DNA of 64,000 nt. It comes from Shouchella clausii. Its GTDB lineage: Bacteria > Bacillota > Bacilli > Bacillales > Bacillaceae_D. The position numbers and the translations under genes are program-made. The stretch lies in assembly GCF_001598215.1 (NCBI RefSeq), contig NZ_BCXJ01000004.1, forward strand, positions 1 to 64,000, written 5' to 3'. Under the pieces are notes generated by a model that did no database searches, was not told where the DNA came from, and worked only from the letters and a program-made list of their open reading frames with translations. Shown one piece after another: positions 9,209-17,549 of the stretch. Each line of letters opens with the position of its first letter. The stretch's first letter is position 1.

Positions 9209-9485
9209 TTCTCATAGAAGCTTCATGCAGCAGTGCAAGTTTGCGTTCCAATTCGTTCAAAATCATTTTCCCTTTTTCTTCCTCTACTAATTCAAGACGT
9301 ATGGCAAAGTCAATTTCCCTTGACAGGCCAAACATCCGCGTATCTAAAACCTCTTCGTAGAGGGGGCATTGCGGCATCGTCAAATTTTCCAGCTGCACTT
9401 CAATGAGTTTCTGAATTTTTTCAGCATCTGCCTGCAAGAGCGCGTACGCTTTCTCGCTCTGGCTAGTCACAGCATTCGTCGTCAA
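9204..9485 (-). CDS. ylaN: YlaN/UPF0358 family protein
   Basis: This small cytosolic helical protein of 93 residues matches the UPF0358 (DUF1507) family in length and in phrases such as [20 protein letters not shown]. Published work on B. subtilis YlaN links it to iron homeostasis through the regulator Fur; I take that from general knowledge. The start is TTG at 9485, preceded by AAGGAGGGG at 5 nt. Its place just upstream of pyc agrees with B. subtilis, except that ftsW is missing between them. A strong terminator overlaps its stop region. Confidence 0.9.
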   Translation of the reverse strand: MTTNAVTSQSEKAYALLQADAEKIQKLIEVQLENLTMPQCPLYEEVLDTRMFGLSREIDFAIRLELVEEEKGKMILNELERKLALLHEASMRK

Positions 9486-9644
9486 GGTGTCCCCTCCTTG
9501 GCTAAATGTTCGTTCTACTTACATAGTATCTTTGTTTCCCCGAAATTGCAATCTTTTTCCCTAGTTTCGAACAGGCAGAAGCCGTGACAATTGCGCTATT
9601 CCCCGCTATACTTTTGGTACGGTGTAAAAATGGAGGGTGCTTGA

Positions 9645-10157
9645 ATGGAAGAGTTTGTGTTTTTTATTTCAGGAAAAGTCGCTAGACCACTAACGATTGA
9701 CCCGACTGTATGGATATTCGATGAACGAAAAATCGATTTGGAAGCGTTTTTTGAAAGTGAAGAAGGCTTGCCTGATGACAATGATTTAGTAAGCTACACA
9801 AAAGCAGTAGCAAAAAAGTGGGATAAGGAAATGCTAGAAGGCTCTGAGCCACCGAACCCCAACCGTGATTCAAATCAGATTGCTTTCGAACGGCAAAAAT
9901 GGACAAACGGTTCTTTTGGCATGCCACTAAAGCCCTTTATCCGCAACGCTGCTCCGGATAAAAGGGCAAAAGCAATCGAAATACGCACGACTGACGGCGA
10001 AACATTTCCTTTCAGCATTGAGCAAGGCGATTCGTTTATTGCTGCTTTTTCCGAAAAAGGCCAGCCTTTAAAAGAGGATGGCCCTGTCCATGTCTATCTT
10101 GCCGATGGCAGCAGCAAAGAACCCGTTCGCCGCGTCCGCGAAATCGTGTTCGTCTAA
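9645..10157 (+). CDS. ylaL: YlaL-like conserved protein of unknown function
   Basis: This is a 170-residue soluble acidic protein with no signal peptide or membrane helix. The N-terminus (FISGKVARPLTIDPTVWIFD) and the position between ylaK and ylaN support YlaL. I know no demonstrated function and see no catalytic motif. GGAGGG about 12 nt before the ATG is the likely ribosome site. It converges with ylaK, and the two stop codons overlap (TAA at 10155-10157, TAG at 10154-10156 on the other strand), leaving no terminator between them. Confidence 0.8.
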   Translation: MEEFVFFISGKVARPLTIDPTVWIFDERKIDLEAFFESEEGLPDDNDLVSYTKAVAKKWDKEMLEGSEPPNPNRDSNQIAFERQKWTNGSFGMPLKPFIRNAAPDKRAKAIEIRTTDGETFPFSIEQGDSFIAAFSEKGQPLKEDGPVHVYLADGSSKEPVRRVREIVFV

Positions 10158-11491
10158 AGCAAGTCTGCGGCAAGCTGCGCCAGCGCTGAGCGTTCTCCTT
10201 TGATCAAGCGAACATGTCCGCTCAGCGCTTCCTTTTTAAACGTTTCAACCGCATATGTTAGCCCATTTGTATATTCATCCAAATAGGGGTGATCGATTTG
10301 TTCAGGGTCCCCCATCAACACAATTTTGCTGCGTTCCCCAACTCTCGTTAATATTGTCTTCACTTCGTGTTTCGTTAAGTTTTGCGCTTCATCAATAATG
10401 ATGAACTGGTCGGGAATGCTCCTGCCACGAATGTAAGTAAGCGCCTCTACTTGAATCGAACTCATCCCCGCGAGAATCCGATCCAGCTCGCCTGGCTTCT
10501 TTGTGTCAAATAAAAATTCAAGATTATCGTAAATAGGTTGCATCCAAGGTTTTAGTTTTTCCTCTTTCTCGCCTGGCAAATAGCCGATGTCTTTGCCGAG
10601 TGGGACGACAGGGCGGGCGACAACAAGCTTTTTATAAAGGTGGAGGTCTTCCGTCTGCAAAAGCCCAGCAGCAAGCGCCAATAACGTCTTGCCTGTCCCG
10701 GCTTTTCCAATCATGGTCACAAGCGGCAAGTCTGTCCGCAACAGAAGCTCCAATGCCATCTTTTGCTGGGCATTACGTGGACGAATTCCCCATACATGCT
10801 CATGCTCGCCTACAAGCGGTTTAATCGAATGGCCAAGCAAATCGACTTTTCCAAGCGCTGAACTAGAAGGTTGGACGTGGTCTTTTAAAACGACAAATTG
10901 GTTTGGGAAAAAGGAGCGGTCAGGCAACATTGTCACAGACACTTGGCCACTTTTGTAAAATTGGTCGATGACTTCCTGGTCGACATAGCAAGTTTCAAAC
11001 CCATCATAGCTTTTATCTGTTTCAATGACGCGGTCATTTAGGAAATCTTCTGTTCTTAAATCAAACGCATCTGCCTTAACGCGAACTAGCGCGTCTTTGC
11101 TGACAAGCACGACTTCACATCCATTTGCTTTTTCATTCTCTTCCTTCTGCAAATTTAAGGCAACCGCAATGATGCGATTGTCATTTGTCATTTCAGCAAA
11201 GCTATCTCTTAAATGCTTGAAAGAGCGATGATTTAGCTCAACGCGGAATACCCCGCCCCGATCAAGGACGACGCCTTGATGGAGTTTCCCGCCATCACGC
11301 AATTGGTCGACCATTTTTGCGATCAAACGCGCATTGCGCCCGATTTCATCCATATTACGTTTTTTAGAATCTACTTCTTCCAATACGACAGCGGGAATGA
11401 CCACTTCATGCGGCTGAAATTGGTAGATCGCATATGGATCTTGAAGCAGGACATTTGTGTCTAATACATAAATTTGATTAGCTTTCCCCAA
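10154..11491 (-). CDS. ylaK: PIN-PhoH family ATPase/ribonuclease YlaK
   Basis: This cytosolic protein joins an N-terminal PIN nuclease-like domain (YVLDTNVLLQDP, VLEEVDSKK, with Asp/Glu metal ligands, about 1-140) to a C-terminal PhoH ATPase domain (Walker A GKAGTGKTLLALAAG, Walker B FIIIDEAQNL). PhoH2-type proteins of this architecture act as RNA helicase/ribonucleases in other bacteria; the role here is inferred. The start is TTG at 11491, 8 nt after GGGAGG, giving 445 residues, close to B. subtilis YlaK. The open frame extends to 11569 but that part is not conserved. It converges with ylaL with a 3-nt overlap. Confidence 0.93.
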   Translation of the reverse strand: MGKANQIYVLDTNVLLQDPYAIYQFQPHEVVIPAVVLEEVDSKKRNMDEIGRNARLIAKMVDQLRDGGKLHQGVVLDRGGVFRVELNHRSFKHLRDSFAEMTNDNRIIAVALNLQKEENEKANGCEVVLVSKDALVRVKADAFDLRTEDFLNDRVIETDKSYDGFETCYVDQEVIDQFYKSGQVSVTMLPDRSFFPNQFVVLKDHVQPSSSALGKVDLLGHSIKPLVGEHEHVWGIRPRNAQQKMALELLLRTDLPLVTMIGKAGTGKTLLALAAGLLQTEDLHLYKKLVVARPVVPLGKDIGYLPGEKEEKLKPWMQPIYDNLEFLFDTKKPGELDRILAGMSSIQVEALTYIRGRSIPDQFIIIDEAQNLTKHEVKTILTRVGERSKIVLMGDPEQIDHPYLDEYTNGLTYAVETFKKEALSGHVRLIKGERSALAQLAADLL

Positions 11492-11735
11492 ATCATACGC
11501 CTCCCGACATGTGCAGCTCAATTTCCTTTTTAAGGCAAGCCTCCTTTTCATTATCGTATGTAGGAGCAAAACAACTTAGACGAAAGTTTAGAAAGAAATG
11601 CAGGCGTTTCTTTTTTTTCGTAAATTGTTTACAATAACAATAACGGTTCAAGTTCCTCCATCCGTGTGTGCCTGTTTTTCCAACAAGAAATTGGATAAAT
11701 CATCCATTTAAAACTCGAGGGAGGTGCAGCCAAAA

Positions 11736-11936
11736 ATGAAAGTAAAATGCGTTATGTGCGACACAATTAATGATATTGAAGATTTTAGCACCCTTGCCAA
11801 GCGGCTGCGCAACCGTCCTATCCATACCTATATGTGCGACTCTTGTAAAGCAAGGATTGAAAAACGGACGATCGAGCGCAAAGCGACTGGCTTATTTTAT
11901 ACCCCCCATCAAAAAGAAAAGAGTGACTGGCCGTAA
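11736..11936 (+). CDS. ylaI: YlaI, small zinc-ribbon protein (DUF2197)
   Basis: This 66-residue protein has two CxxC pairs (CVMC near residue 5, CDSC near residue 41) that should bind one zinc ion. The phrase AKRLRNRPIHTYMCD is the family hallmark. The ATG at 11736 is chosen because GGGAGGTG lies about 9 nt upstream; a GTG at 11724 overlaps that site. Function is unknown. The stop codon lies in the loop of a strong terminator. Confidence 0.9.
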   Translation: MKVKCVMCDTINDIEDFSTLAKRLRNRPIHTYMCDSCKARIEKRTIERKATGLFYTPHQKEKSDWP

Positions 11937-11954
11937 AAGCCAGTCACTCTTTTC
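11918..11954. terminator. bidirectional terminator, ylaI/ylaH
   Basis: A 14-bp perfect stem (11918-11931 with 11941-11954), AAAAGAGTGACTGG/CCAGTCACTCTTTT, has a 9-nt loop containing the ylaI stop. It serves the converging ylaI and ylaH. Confidence 0.88.
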
Positions 11955-11976
11955 GATTGGTATTGTCACCTTTCGT

Positions 11977-12309
11977 TTATACATTTTGCGATTTTTCTTT
12001 GCGGTGGAGATGCAGCCGAAAACGATAAATGCCTAGCACGACAGCGGAAATGGCTAATACAGCTAAAATCGGCGCGCCAAAAACGAATTCCAAAAACCAG
12101 AGCCCGAAACTGCCAATGACTAACAAAACGTAAATAACGACCATTTTCAACAATGGCAGTTTCCTCGCAAAACCGAGATTGAAAACAATCACACAAAGGA
12201 CGATTGTCGCTACAAAAGCAATAAAACCAATCCATGGGTTCTCGTACGTCGCTTGCATAAGCCACGGCATGCTTTCAAGCGGAACCGTTTGCTCAGCTAG
12301 AAATTCCAT
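11977..12309 (-). CDS. ylaH: YlaH-like membrane protein
   Basis: This 110-residue protein has three hydrophobic helices (about 24-45, 54-73 and 76-95) and a basic C-terminal tail. Its length, and its position just downstream of bipA and facing ylaI, match B. subtilis YlaH. Its function is unknown. The ATG has GAGGAAGGG about 11 nt upstream, a somewhat long spacing. It lies 37 bp after the bipA stop and may be co-transcribed with it. Confidence 0.85.
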   Translation of the reverse strand: MEFLAEQTVPLESMPWLMQATYENPWIGFIAFVATIVLCVIVFNLGFARKLPLLKMVVIYVLLVIGSFGLWFLEFVFGAPILAVLAISAVVLGIYRFRLHLHRKEKSQNV

Positions 12310-12346
12310 GTTCTTTTCAGCCCTTCCTCACCAATAATGATAATGA

Positions 12347-14185
12347 TCACTTACTTGAAGCGATTTTTCTCCGTTTTTCTTCCCGTTCCCGTTCTGACTT
12401 GTTCAAGATTTTTTTGCGCAAGCGAATCGATTGTGGCGTCATTTCGCAGTATTCATCATCATTCAAGTACTCAAGCGCTTCTTCTAGCGTCAAAATGCGT
12501 GGCCGTTTCATCGTGACCGTATGGTCTTTGGTGGCAGAACGGACATTTGTCTGCTGCTTCGTTTTCGTAATGTTGACAGTCAAGTCATTTTCCCGTGTAT
12601 GCTCGCCAACAATCATACCTTCGTAGATTTCTGTGCCTGGTTCTACAAAGATGGTGCCTCGGTCTTCTACATTGATAATCCCATATTGGGTCGCTTTTCC
12701 TGTTTCAATGGATACAAGCACTCCTTGGCGTCGACCGCCAACTTGGCCAGCAGTAACCGGCTGATAGGAATCAAATGAATGGTTTAAAATCCCGTACCCT
12801 CGTGTTTGCGTTAAAAACTCAGTTGTATAACCGATCAACCCACGAGCAGGTACGAGAAATTCAAGCCGAACTTGTCCACTTCCTGTGTTGGCCATGTTCA
12901 CCATTTCGCCTTTGCGCTCCCCAAGAGATTGCATAACGGCGCCTTGGTATTCCTCTGGCACATCAATTTGCACACGTTCCACTGGTTCGCAACGGACGCC
13001 ATCGACTTCGCGGATGATGACTTCTGGTTTGGATACTTGTAGTTCGTACCCTTCACGGCGCATGTTTTCAATTAAAATGGACAAGTGCAGCTCGCCACGC
13101 CCTGAGACAACCCACATATCAGGGGAGTCTGTGTTTTCCACGCGCAAGCTAACATCGGTTTCTAATTCGGCTTTGAGGCGCTCTTCTAGTTTGCGGCTTG
13201 TCACAAATTTTCCTTCGCGACCAGCAAAAGGCGAATTATTCACTAGGAATGTCATTTTAAGCGTCGGTTCATCGATCCGTAATGGTGGCAACGCATCTTG
13301 ATGCTCCACTGGACAAACCGTTTCGCCAACATTGATTTCTTCCATTCCCGAAACAGCCACCAAATCGCCAGCTCGCGCTTCACTAATTTCAGTGCGCTTT
13401 AAGCCAAGAAAGCCGAACAGCTTGGTTACACGAAATTGTTTGACTGTGCCGTCAAGCTTCATGAGAGCCACTTGCTGGCCCACTTTAATCGTGCCTCTAA
13501 ATACTCGACCAATCCCAATACGGCCCACATAATCGTTGTAATCAAGCAACGTAATTTGCAGTTGCAATGGCTCATCGCTATTGTCAACTGGGGCAGGAAT
13601 ACGCTCAACAACCGTTTGGAAAAGAGCATCCATGTTTTCGTCTTGCTTTTCTGGCGATAAGGACGCCGTTCCATTAATGGCAGAAGTATAGACAACCGGA
13701 AAATCAAGCTGGTCTTCATCTGCGCCTAAATCGATAAACAAATCAATGACTTCATCCACGACTTCATTCGGCCGGGCTGCAGGACGGTCAATTTTATTAA
13801 CGACTACAATCGGCGCCAGCTTTTGCTCAAGTGCTTTTTTCAAAACAAAACGCGTTTGCGGCATGCAGCCTTCGTAAGCATCGACGACAAGAAGAACACC
13901 GTCAACCATTTTCATAATCCGCTCAACTTCGCCTCCAAAGTCGGCGTGTCCTGGCGTATCCATAATGTTGATACGTGTTCCTTTATAATTGATTGCTGTA
14001 TTTTTTGCTAAAATGGTAATGCCCCGTTCTTTTTCAATCGCATTCGAATCCATTGCCCTTTCTTGCACAGTTTCATGTTGTAAAAATGTGCCAGATTGTT
14101 TTAAGAGTTCATCCACTAGTGTCGTTTTTCCGTGGTCAACGTGGGCAATGATCGCAATATTACGCAACTCTTCGCGTACAGTCAT
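12347..14185 (-). CDS. bipA: ribosome-associated GTPase BipA/TypA
   Basis: BipA is a translational GTPase related to EF-G that helps 50S assembly and growth under stress. The 612-residue protein shows G1 [11 protein letters not shown]2/G3 [10 protein letters not shown] and [12 protein letters not shown]4 NKIDR and G5 TSAI, then beta-barrel, EF-G III/V-like domains and a basic BipA-specific C-terminus ([20 protein letters not shown]). The ATG is preceded by GAAGGAG. It heads the bipA-ylaH unit. No defect is seen. Confidence 0.97.
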   Translation of the reverse strand: MTVREELRNIAIIAHVDHGKTTLVDELLKQSGTFLQHETVQERAMDSNAIEKERGITILAKNTAINYKGTRINIMDTPGHADFGGEVERIMKMVDGVLLVVDAYEGCMPQTRFVLKKALEQKLAPIVVVNKIDRPAARPNEVVDEVIDLFIDLGADEDQLDFPVVYTSAINGTASLSPEKQDENMDALFQTVVERIPAPVDNSDEPLQLQITLLDYNDYVGRIGIGRVFRGTIKVGQQVALMKLDGTVKQFRVTKLFGFLGLKRTEISEARAGDLVAVSGMEEINVGETVCPVEHQDALPPLRIDEPTLKMTFLVNNSPFAGREGKFVTSRKLEERLKAELETDVSLRVENTDSPDMWVVSGRGELHLSILIENMRREGYELQVSKPEVIIREVDGVRCEPVERVQIDVPEEYQGAVMQSLGERKGEMVNMANTGSGQVRLEFLVPARGLIGYTTEFLTQTRGYGILNHSFDSYQPVTAGQVGGRRQGVLVSIETGKATQYGIINVEDRGTIFVEPGTEIYEGMIVGEHTRENDLTVNITKTKQQTNVRSATKDHTVTMKRPRILTLEEALEYLNDDEYCEMTPQSIRLRKKILNKSEREREEKRRKIASSK

Positions 14186-14292
14186 GTTTTTTTCTCTCCT
14201 TCTATGTTAAGCCCATTTTATCCATCCGTACTGGAAGGCTATGGGCGATCATGGATGAAAGGTTCTCTCTCATTCAGGCTTTTAACTGTACA

Positions 14293-14301
14293 AGTATACC
14301 A
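14293..14301 (-). promoter_or_regulatory. extended -10 promoter for bipA
   Basis: On the minus strand TGGTATACT forms an extended -10 element (TG one base before TATACT). There is no good -35 at 17 nt. It lies 108 bp before the bipA start. Confidence 0.4.
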
Positions 14302-14447
14302 CAAATTGAGCCCCGTTCCTACTTCAATTGCTGAAGAATGTTCGTAAAGATCGTGCGTCGAAATGTTTTCCGTTTTGTCACAGTCTTTGCTTTCCCTTTT
14401 TCGCGGATCACGGTACACTAATCAATAGCGAGGGAAGGAGGCCCGTT

Positions 14448-14636
14448 TTGAAAAAAGAAAATCTATTGTTTTTAACGCTTTCAATTATAACGGTATTGTG
14501 CATTATGGCAATTGGCGTTGCAGTGGCAGAGCGGAGTCTCGTTATAGCCATTGTTGCGATTTTAGGTATTTTCCTTTCAATGGGACTCGGCTTTAGCCGC
14601 AGGAAAAAAAATGAATCGAACCATAACTCTTTTTAA
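14448..14636 (+). CDS. ylaF: YlaF-like small membrane protein (DUF5325)
   Basis: This 62-residue protein has two hydrophobic helices (about 6-28 and 30-46) and a basic tail (SRRKKNESNHNSF). The TTG at 14448 lies 6 nt after GGAGG, and the resulting length equals that of B. subtilis YlaF. The position upstream of and divergent from bipA also agrees. Function is unknown. The frame continues upstream to 14328 but has no ribosome site there. Confidence 0.78.
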   Translation: MKKENLLFLTLSIITVLCIMAIGVAVAERSLVIAIVAILGIFLSMGLGFSRRKKNESNHNSF

Positions 14637-14640
14637 AACG

Positions 14641-14680
14641 AAAAGAGAGCCATTGACCGATCAATGGCTCTCTTTTTTAT
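14641..14680. terminator. bidirectional terminator, ylaF / hydroxyacid dehydrogenase
   Basis: A 16-bp perfect stem (14641-14656 with 14661-14676), loop CCGA, is followed by T-run on the plus strand. Its right arm includes the stop codon of the converging dehydrogenase gene. Confidence 0.9.
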
Positions 14681-15560
14681 GGCGTTTCACAATCGTTCCT
14701 GTTGCTTCTTCTAGTGGGCGGATAATGGCGCTAACATCTTGTTCTCCGTACTTTTCTTTTGCCTTTGCGACTTTCTCAGCCCCTAATTTAACGACGTCGA
14801 GTGGCATGCCAATGTCATCCGCCAACTTTAAGGCCAAGCCGATATCTTTATGAAGCAAGTTAATGGAAAAACGGGCTTCAAACTGCCTGTCCAAAATCGC
14901 ATTTACAGCCCAGTCCATGCTTTTGGAAAAGCCAGCGCTACGCTTAATGACTTCGTAGGCGACCGCCGGATCAACACCTGCTTTTTCAGCCATGACATAA
15001 CATTCTGCCAGCGCCGATTGGTGGACGCCAATAAGCATGTTGTTGAGCAACTTTACCGTCGTGCCGCTCCCTGTCTCGCCAACGCGGACAATGTAGTCGC
15101 CAAACGCCTTTAACACAGGCAGAGCCCTTTCGTATGCCTCTTCCTTGCCTCCGCACATGATCGTTAAATTGCCGGCTTCTGCTCCCATTGGCCCACCGCT
15201 AATTGGCGCGTCTAGAAACGAGGCTCCTTTTTCTTTTAAGCGGCTGCTCGCCCATTCGTTGGTTGCACGGTCAACCGTGGAATGGTCAATGACGATTTTG
15301 CCTGCTGAGGCGCCAGCAATTAGTCCGTTCGCACCGTCATAAACTTCATGAATGGTTGACGGTAGCGGCAAGCATGTCATCACAATATCAACGGTTTCCA
15401 TTAACGCTTTTGGCGAGCTCGCTTCTACCGCGCCAAAGGCTAACGCTTTTTCGATCGGTCCACGGCTGCGGCTGGCCACATATGTCTCATAACCTGCCTC
15501 CACTAAATGGCGCGTCATCGGCAATCCCATTGTTCCAAGGCCAATAAATCCTACTTTCAT
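14661..15560 (-). CDS. beta-hydroxyacid dehydrogenase (GarR/3-hydroxyisobutyrate dehydrogenase family)
   Basis: This is a cytosolic NAD(P)-dependent enzyme that oxidises short beta-hydroxyacids or reduces their semialdehydes. The Rossmann N-terminus is MKVGFIGLGTMGLPMTRHL; the substrate loop is DAPISGGPMGAEAGNLTIM; the catalytic Lys lies in GTTVKLLNNMLIG; the C-terminal motif is NLLHKDIGLAL. R at the end of the second strand (VASRSRG) favours NADP. The ATG overlaps the suhB stop by 4 nt (ATGA), so the two genes form an operon. B. subtilis YkwC is the nearest relative I can name. The true substrate cannot be told from sequence. Confidence 0.9.
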   Translation of the reverse strand: MKVGFIGLGTMGLPMTRHLVEAGYETYVASRSRGPIEKALAFGAVEASSPKALMETVDIVMTCLPLPSTIHEVYDGANGLIAGASAGKIVIDHSTVDRATNEWASSRLKEKGASFLDAPISGGPMGAEAGNLTIMCGGKEEAYERALPVLKAFGDYIVRVGETGSGTTVKLLNNMLIGVHQSALAECYVMAEKAGVDPAVAYEVIKRSAGFSKSMDWAVNAILDRQFEARFSINLLHKDIGLALKLADDIGMPLDVVKLGAEKVAKAKEKYGEQDVSAIIRPLEEATGTIVKRHKKESH

Positions 15561-16363
15561 ACGCTCTCCCCCTTATGCAAGTATGCGGTTACTAATGTTT
15601 CATGCAAAGCCGGTTTTGCAGCGACTATCGACCCTCTTTCCAGCAGCGACAATGCCTCTCCATTAAAACGGGTTGTCTTGCATCCTGCTTCTTGCAACAA
15701 AACAGCGCCGCCAGCATAATCCCATGGGGACAATTTTGGACTTATGTATGCATCCAGTAAACCGCTCGCTACATAAGCCATTTCAAGGGCAGCGGATCCA
15801 TAACTGCGTGTTCCCCGGCATGCTTTAGCGATATCTACCAAGTCAGGCTGGATCGGCAAGTTGTCCTTCACAAGCCAATTGCCATTGATGCCGATAATGG
15901 ACTGAGCTAACTCATTTCCTTTTGCAGGCGTTTGTTTTCTATCATTGATGAAAAAGCCAACGCCTTCAATTGCATGAAACAGCTCGCCAGACATCACATC
16001 ATAAACAAGTCCGACTTTCCCCTTTCCGTTTTCGTAAATGCCTACAGAGATTGCAAAATTTCGCTTTTGGTGGACAAAGTTCATTGTGCCGTCAATTGGG
16101 TCGACAATCCATACAATGCCATCTAGCGTGTCAAGCCGATCAGCAATTCCTTCTTCGCCAAGGAAATGATGGTTTGGATACATGGCAACAATATTGTCAT
16201 AAAAAAACGATTCCGTGCTTTTATCCACATCGGTTACCAAATCATTAGGGCCCGATTTGGCATCAATGTGAAACGGCTGGTGAAGCGCTCGCTTAATCGC
16301 ATCTCCCGCCTCAACGATCCACGCACGTGCTTGCCTTTCTAGTTCTACCCATGTCGTCTCCAT
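15557..16363 (-). CDS. suhB: inositol-1-monophosphatase family phosphatase (SuhB/YktC)
   Basis: This is a Mg-dependent sugar-phosphate phosphatase of 268 residues. Metal-ligand motifs of the family are clear: GEEG (Glu), WIVDPIDGTMNFVHQ (Asp-x-Ile-Asp-Gly-Thr) and SPWDYAGGAVLLQEAG (Trp-Asp). The ATG is preceded by AGGAGG at 5 nt. It is the first gene of a two-gene operon with the dehydrogenase, divergent from yktB as in the B. subtilis yktC region. Substrates could be inositol phosphate or other small phosphates. Confidence 0.93.
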   Translation of the reverse strand: METTWVELERQARAWIVEAGDAIKRALHQPFHIDAKSGPNDLVTDVDKSTESFFYDNIVAMYPNHHFLGEEGIADRLDTLDGIVWIVDPIDGTMNFVHQKRNFAISVGIYENGKGKVGLVYDVMSGELFHAIEGVGFFINDRKQTPAKGNELAQSIIGINGNWLVKDNLPIQPDLVDIAKACRGTRSYGSAALEMAYVASGLLDAYISPKLSPWDYAGGAVLLQEAGCKTTRFNGEALSLLERGSIVAAKPALHETLVTAYLHKGESV

Positions 16364-16500
16364 ACAAGCCTCCTATAGTTAATCTACTATTGCTTCTATT
16401 ATGGCATAAATTGAAAACAAAACAAATGGAAAGGCAAAACAAGCGATTTGATCTTTTGTGTTCATCAAGCTATCCTATAAGACGAAAGGAGTGTATATGT

Positions 16501-17136
16501 ATGCCGCTACCTAGGTTTACAAAATCAGACTTTGAGACATTTTTAATCGATGGTCTAGAAGAAAGAATGGACACAATCCGTTCAAATATACAGCCAAAAT
16601 TCCAAGTGATTGGCGCAGAACTTAGAGACGAGCTCTCGACGCTATTAGGGAATGAAATGTTTTTGCACATTGCCCAACATGCAAGGAGAACGACGAATCC
16701 ACCGAATGATACGTGGCTTGCTGTTGCAGGCAATAAACGGGGCTACAAAAAACACCCCCATTTTCAAGTCGGGTTGTTTGATGATCATCTCTTTATTTGG
16801 CTAGCGTTTATTTATGAGCTGCCGGAAAAAGCCAACATCGCCAAAACCTTTTTGGAAAACAAACAGCTTATAAAGGATGTCGTCCCTTCCGATTATGTCG
16901 TTTCCGTTGACCACACAAAAAAAGAAGCAAACCCGTTGACTGAGCTTGATTTAACACAATCTCTTGAACGCTTCCGCGACGTCAAAAAAGCAGAATGGCT
17001 CGTTGGACGCCATTTTGCAAAAGGGAGCGAAACAGTCGAGAATGGCGAGCAGCTAATGGCCGCTATTCGCCAAACAGTCAAAACGCTATTGCCTCTTTAC
17101 CAGCTTTCGCTAACAGCTGTCGCCCCTGCACGTTGA
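16501..17136 (+). CDS. yktB: YktB/UPF0637 family protein
   Basis: This 211-residue soluble protein belongs to UPF0637 by length and by phrases such as RRTTNPPNDTWLAVAGNKRGYK and HFQVGLFDDHLFIWLA. Structures of the family exist but I know no proven function. The ATG at 16501 has AAAGGAG 9 nt upstream; the longer frame from 16327 has no support. A strong terminator follows directly. Confidence 0.92.
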   Translation: MPLPRFTKSDFETFLIDGLEERMDTIRSNIQPKFQVIGAELRDELSTLLGNEMFLHIAQHARRTTNPPNDTWLAVAGNKRGYKKHPHFQVGLFDDHLFIWLAFIYELPEKANIAKTFLENKQLIKDVVPSDYVVSVDHTKKEANPLTELDLTQSLERFRDVKKAEWLVGRHFAKGSETVENGEQLMAAIRQTVKTLLPLYQLSLTAVAPAR

Positions 17137-17138
17137 CG

Positions 17139-17171
17139 AAAAGCCAGTCGTTTCTTGCCCGACTGGCTTTT
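17139..17171. terminator. bidirectional terminator, yktB/yktA
   Basis: A 12-bp stem (17139-17150 with 17160-17171), AAAAGCCAGTCG/CGACTGGCTTTT, with a 9-nt loop lies between the converging genes. Confidence 0.88.
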
Positions 17172-17175
17172 ATCG

Positions 17176-17439
17176 TTAGCCTTTTATCAGCTCATGTTCC
17201 TCTGCTTCGAGTGCTCGCTTCACGATTTTATAACAGGAAATACCCAATTGCTCATCTATTTCCCGGAAAAGCTGTTTTTCCTCAGACTTTGCAGGTACCA
17301 CACTCTTGAAACGGTTATAGTGGGCCCTCAGCTCCCCTGCTTTCACGCCTTGCTCTACAGCAAGCGCGATGCGGTCAAAAAACTCAGCGACTTCGACAAT
17401 CTCATTTTGTGACCAGTCGTATCTGATCGGAATATTCAA
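17176..17439 (-). CDS. yktA: YktA/UPF0223 family protein
   Basis: This is a small helical cytosolic protein of 87 residues from the TTG at 17439, close to the family length. YDWSQNEIVEVAEFFDRIALAVEQG and the following LRAHYNRFKSVVPAKSEEK fit UPF0223. GGAAAGGGGGG lies 6 nt before the TTG; the ATG at 17445 abuts that site and the frame further upstream is unsupported. Function is unknown. It lies between yktB and speA as in B. subtilis. Confidence 0.88.
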   Translation of the reverse strand: MNIPIRYDWSQNEIVEVAEFFDRIALAVEQGVKAGELRAHYNRFKSVVPAKSEEKQLFREIDEQLGISCYKIVKRALEAEEHELIKG

Positions 17440-17549
17440 GTCCATCCCCCCTTTCCATTTTTCTATCCGTAGGCAAATGCGCTCCATTTTGCTATACTCT
17501 TCTTGTTTGCTTTGTATAAGCTTCAATTTCCTTAAGTGAGGTGGCCTTC

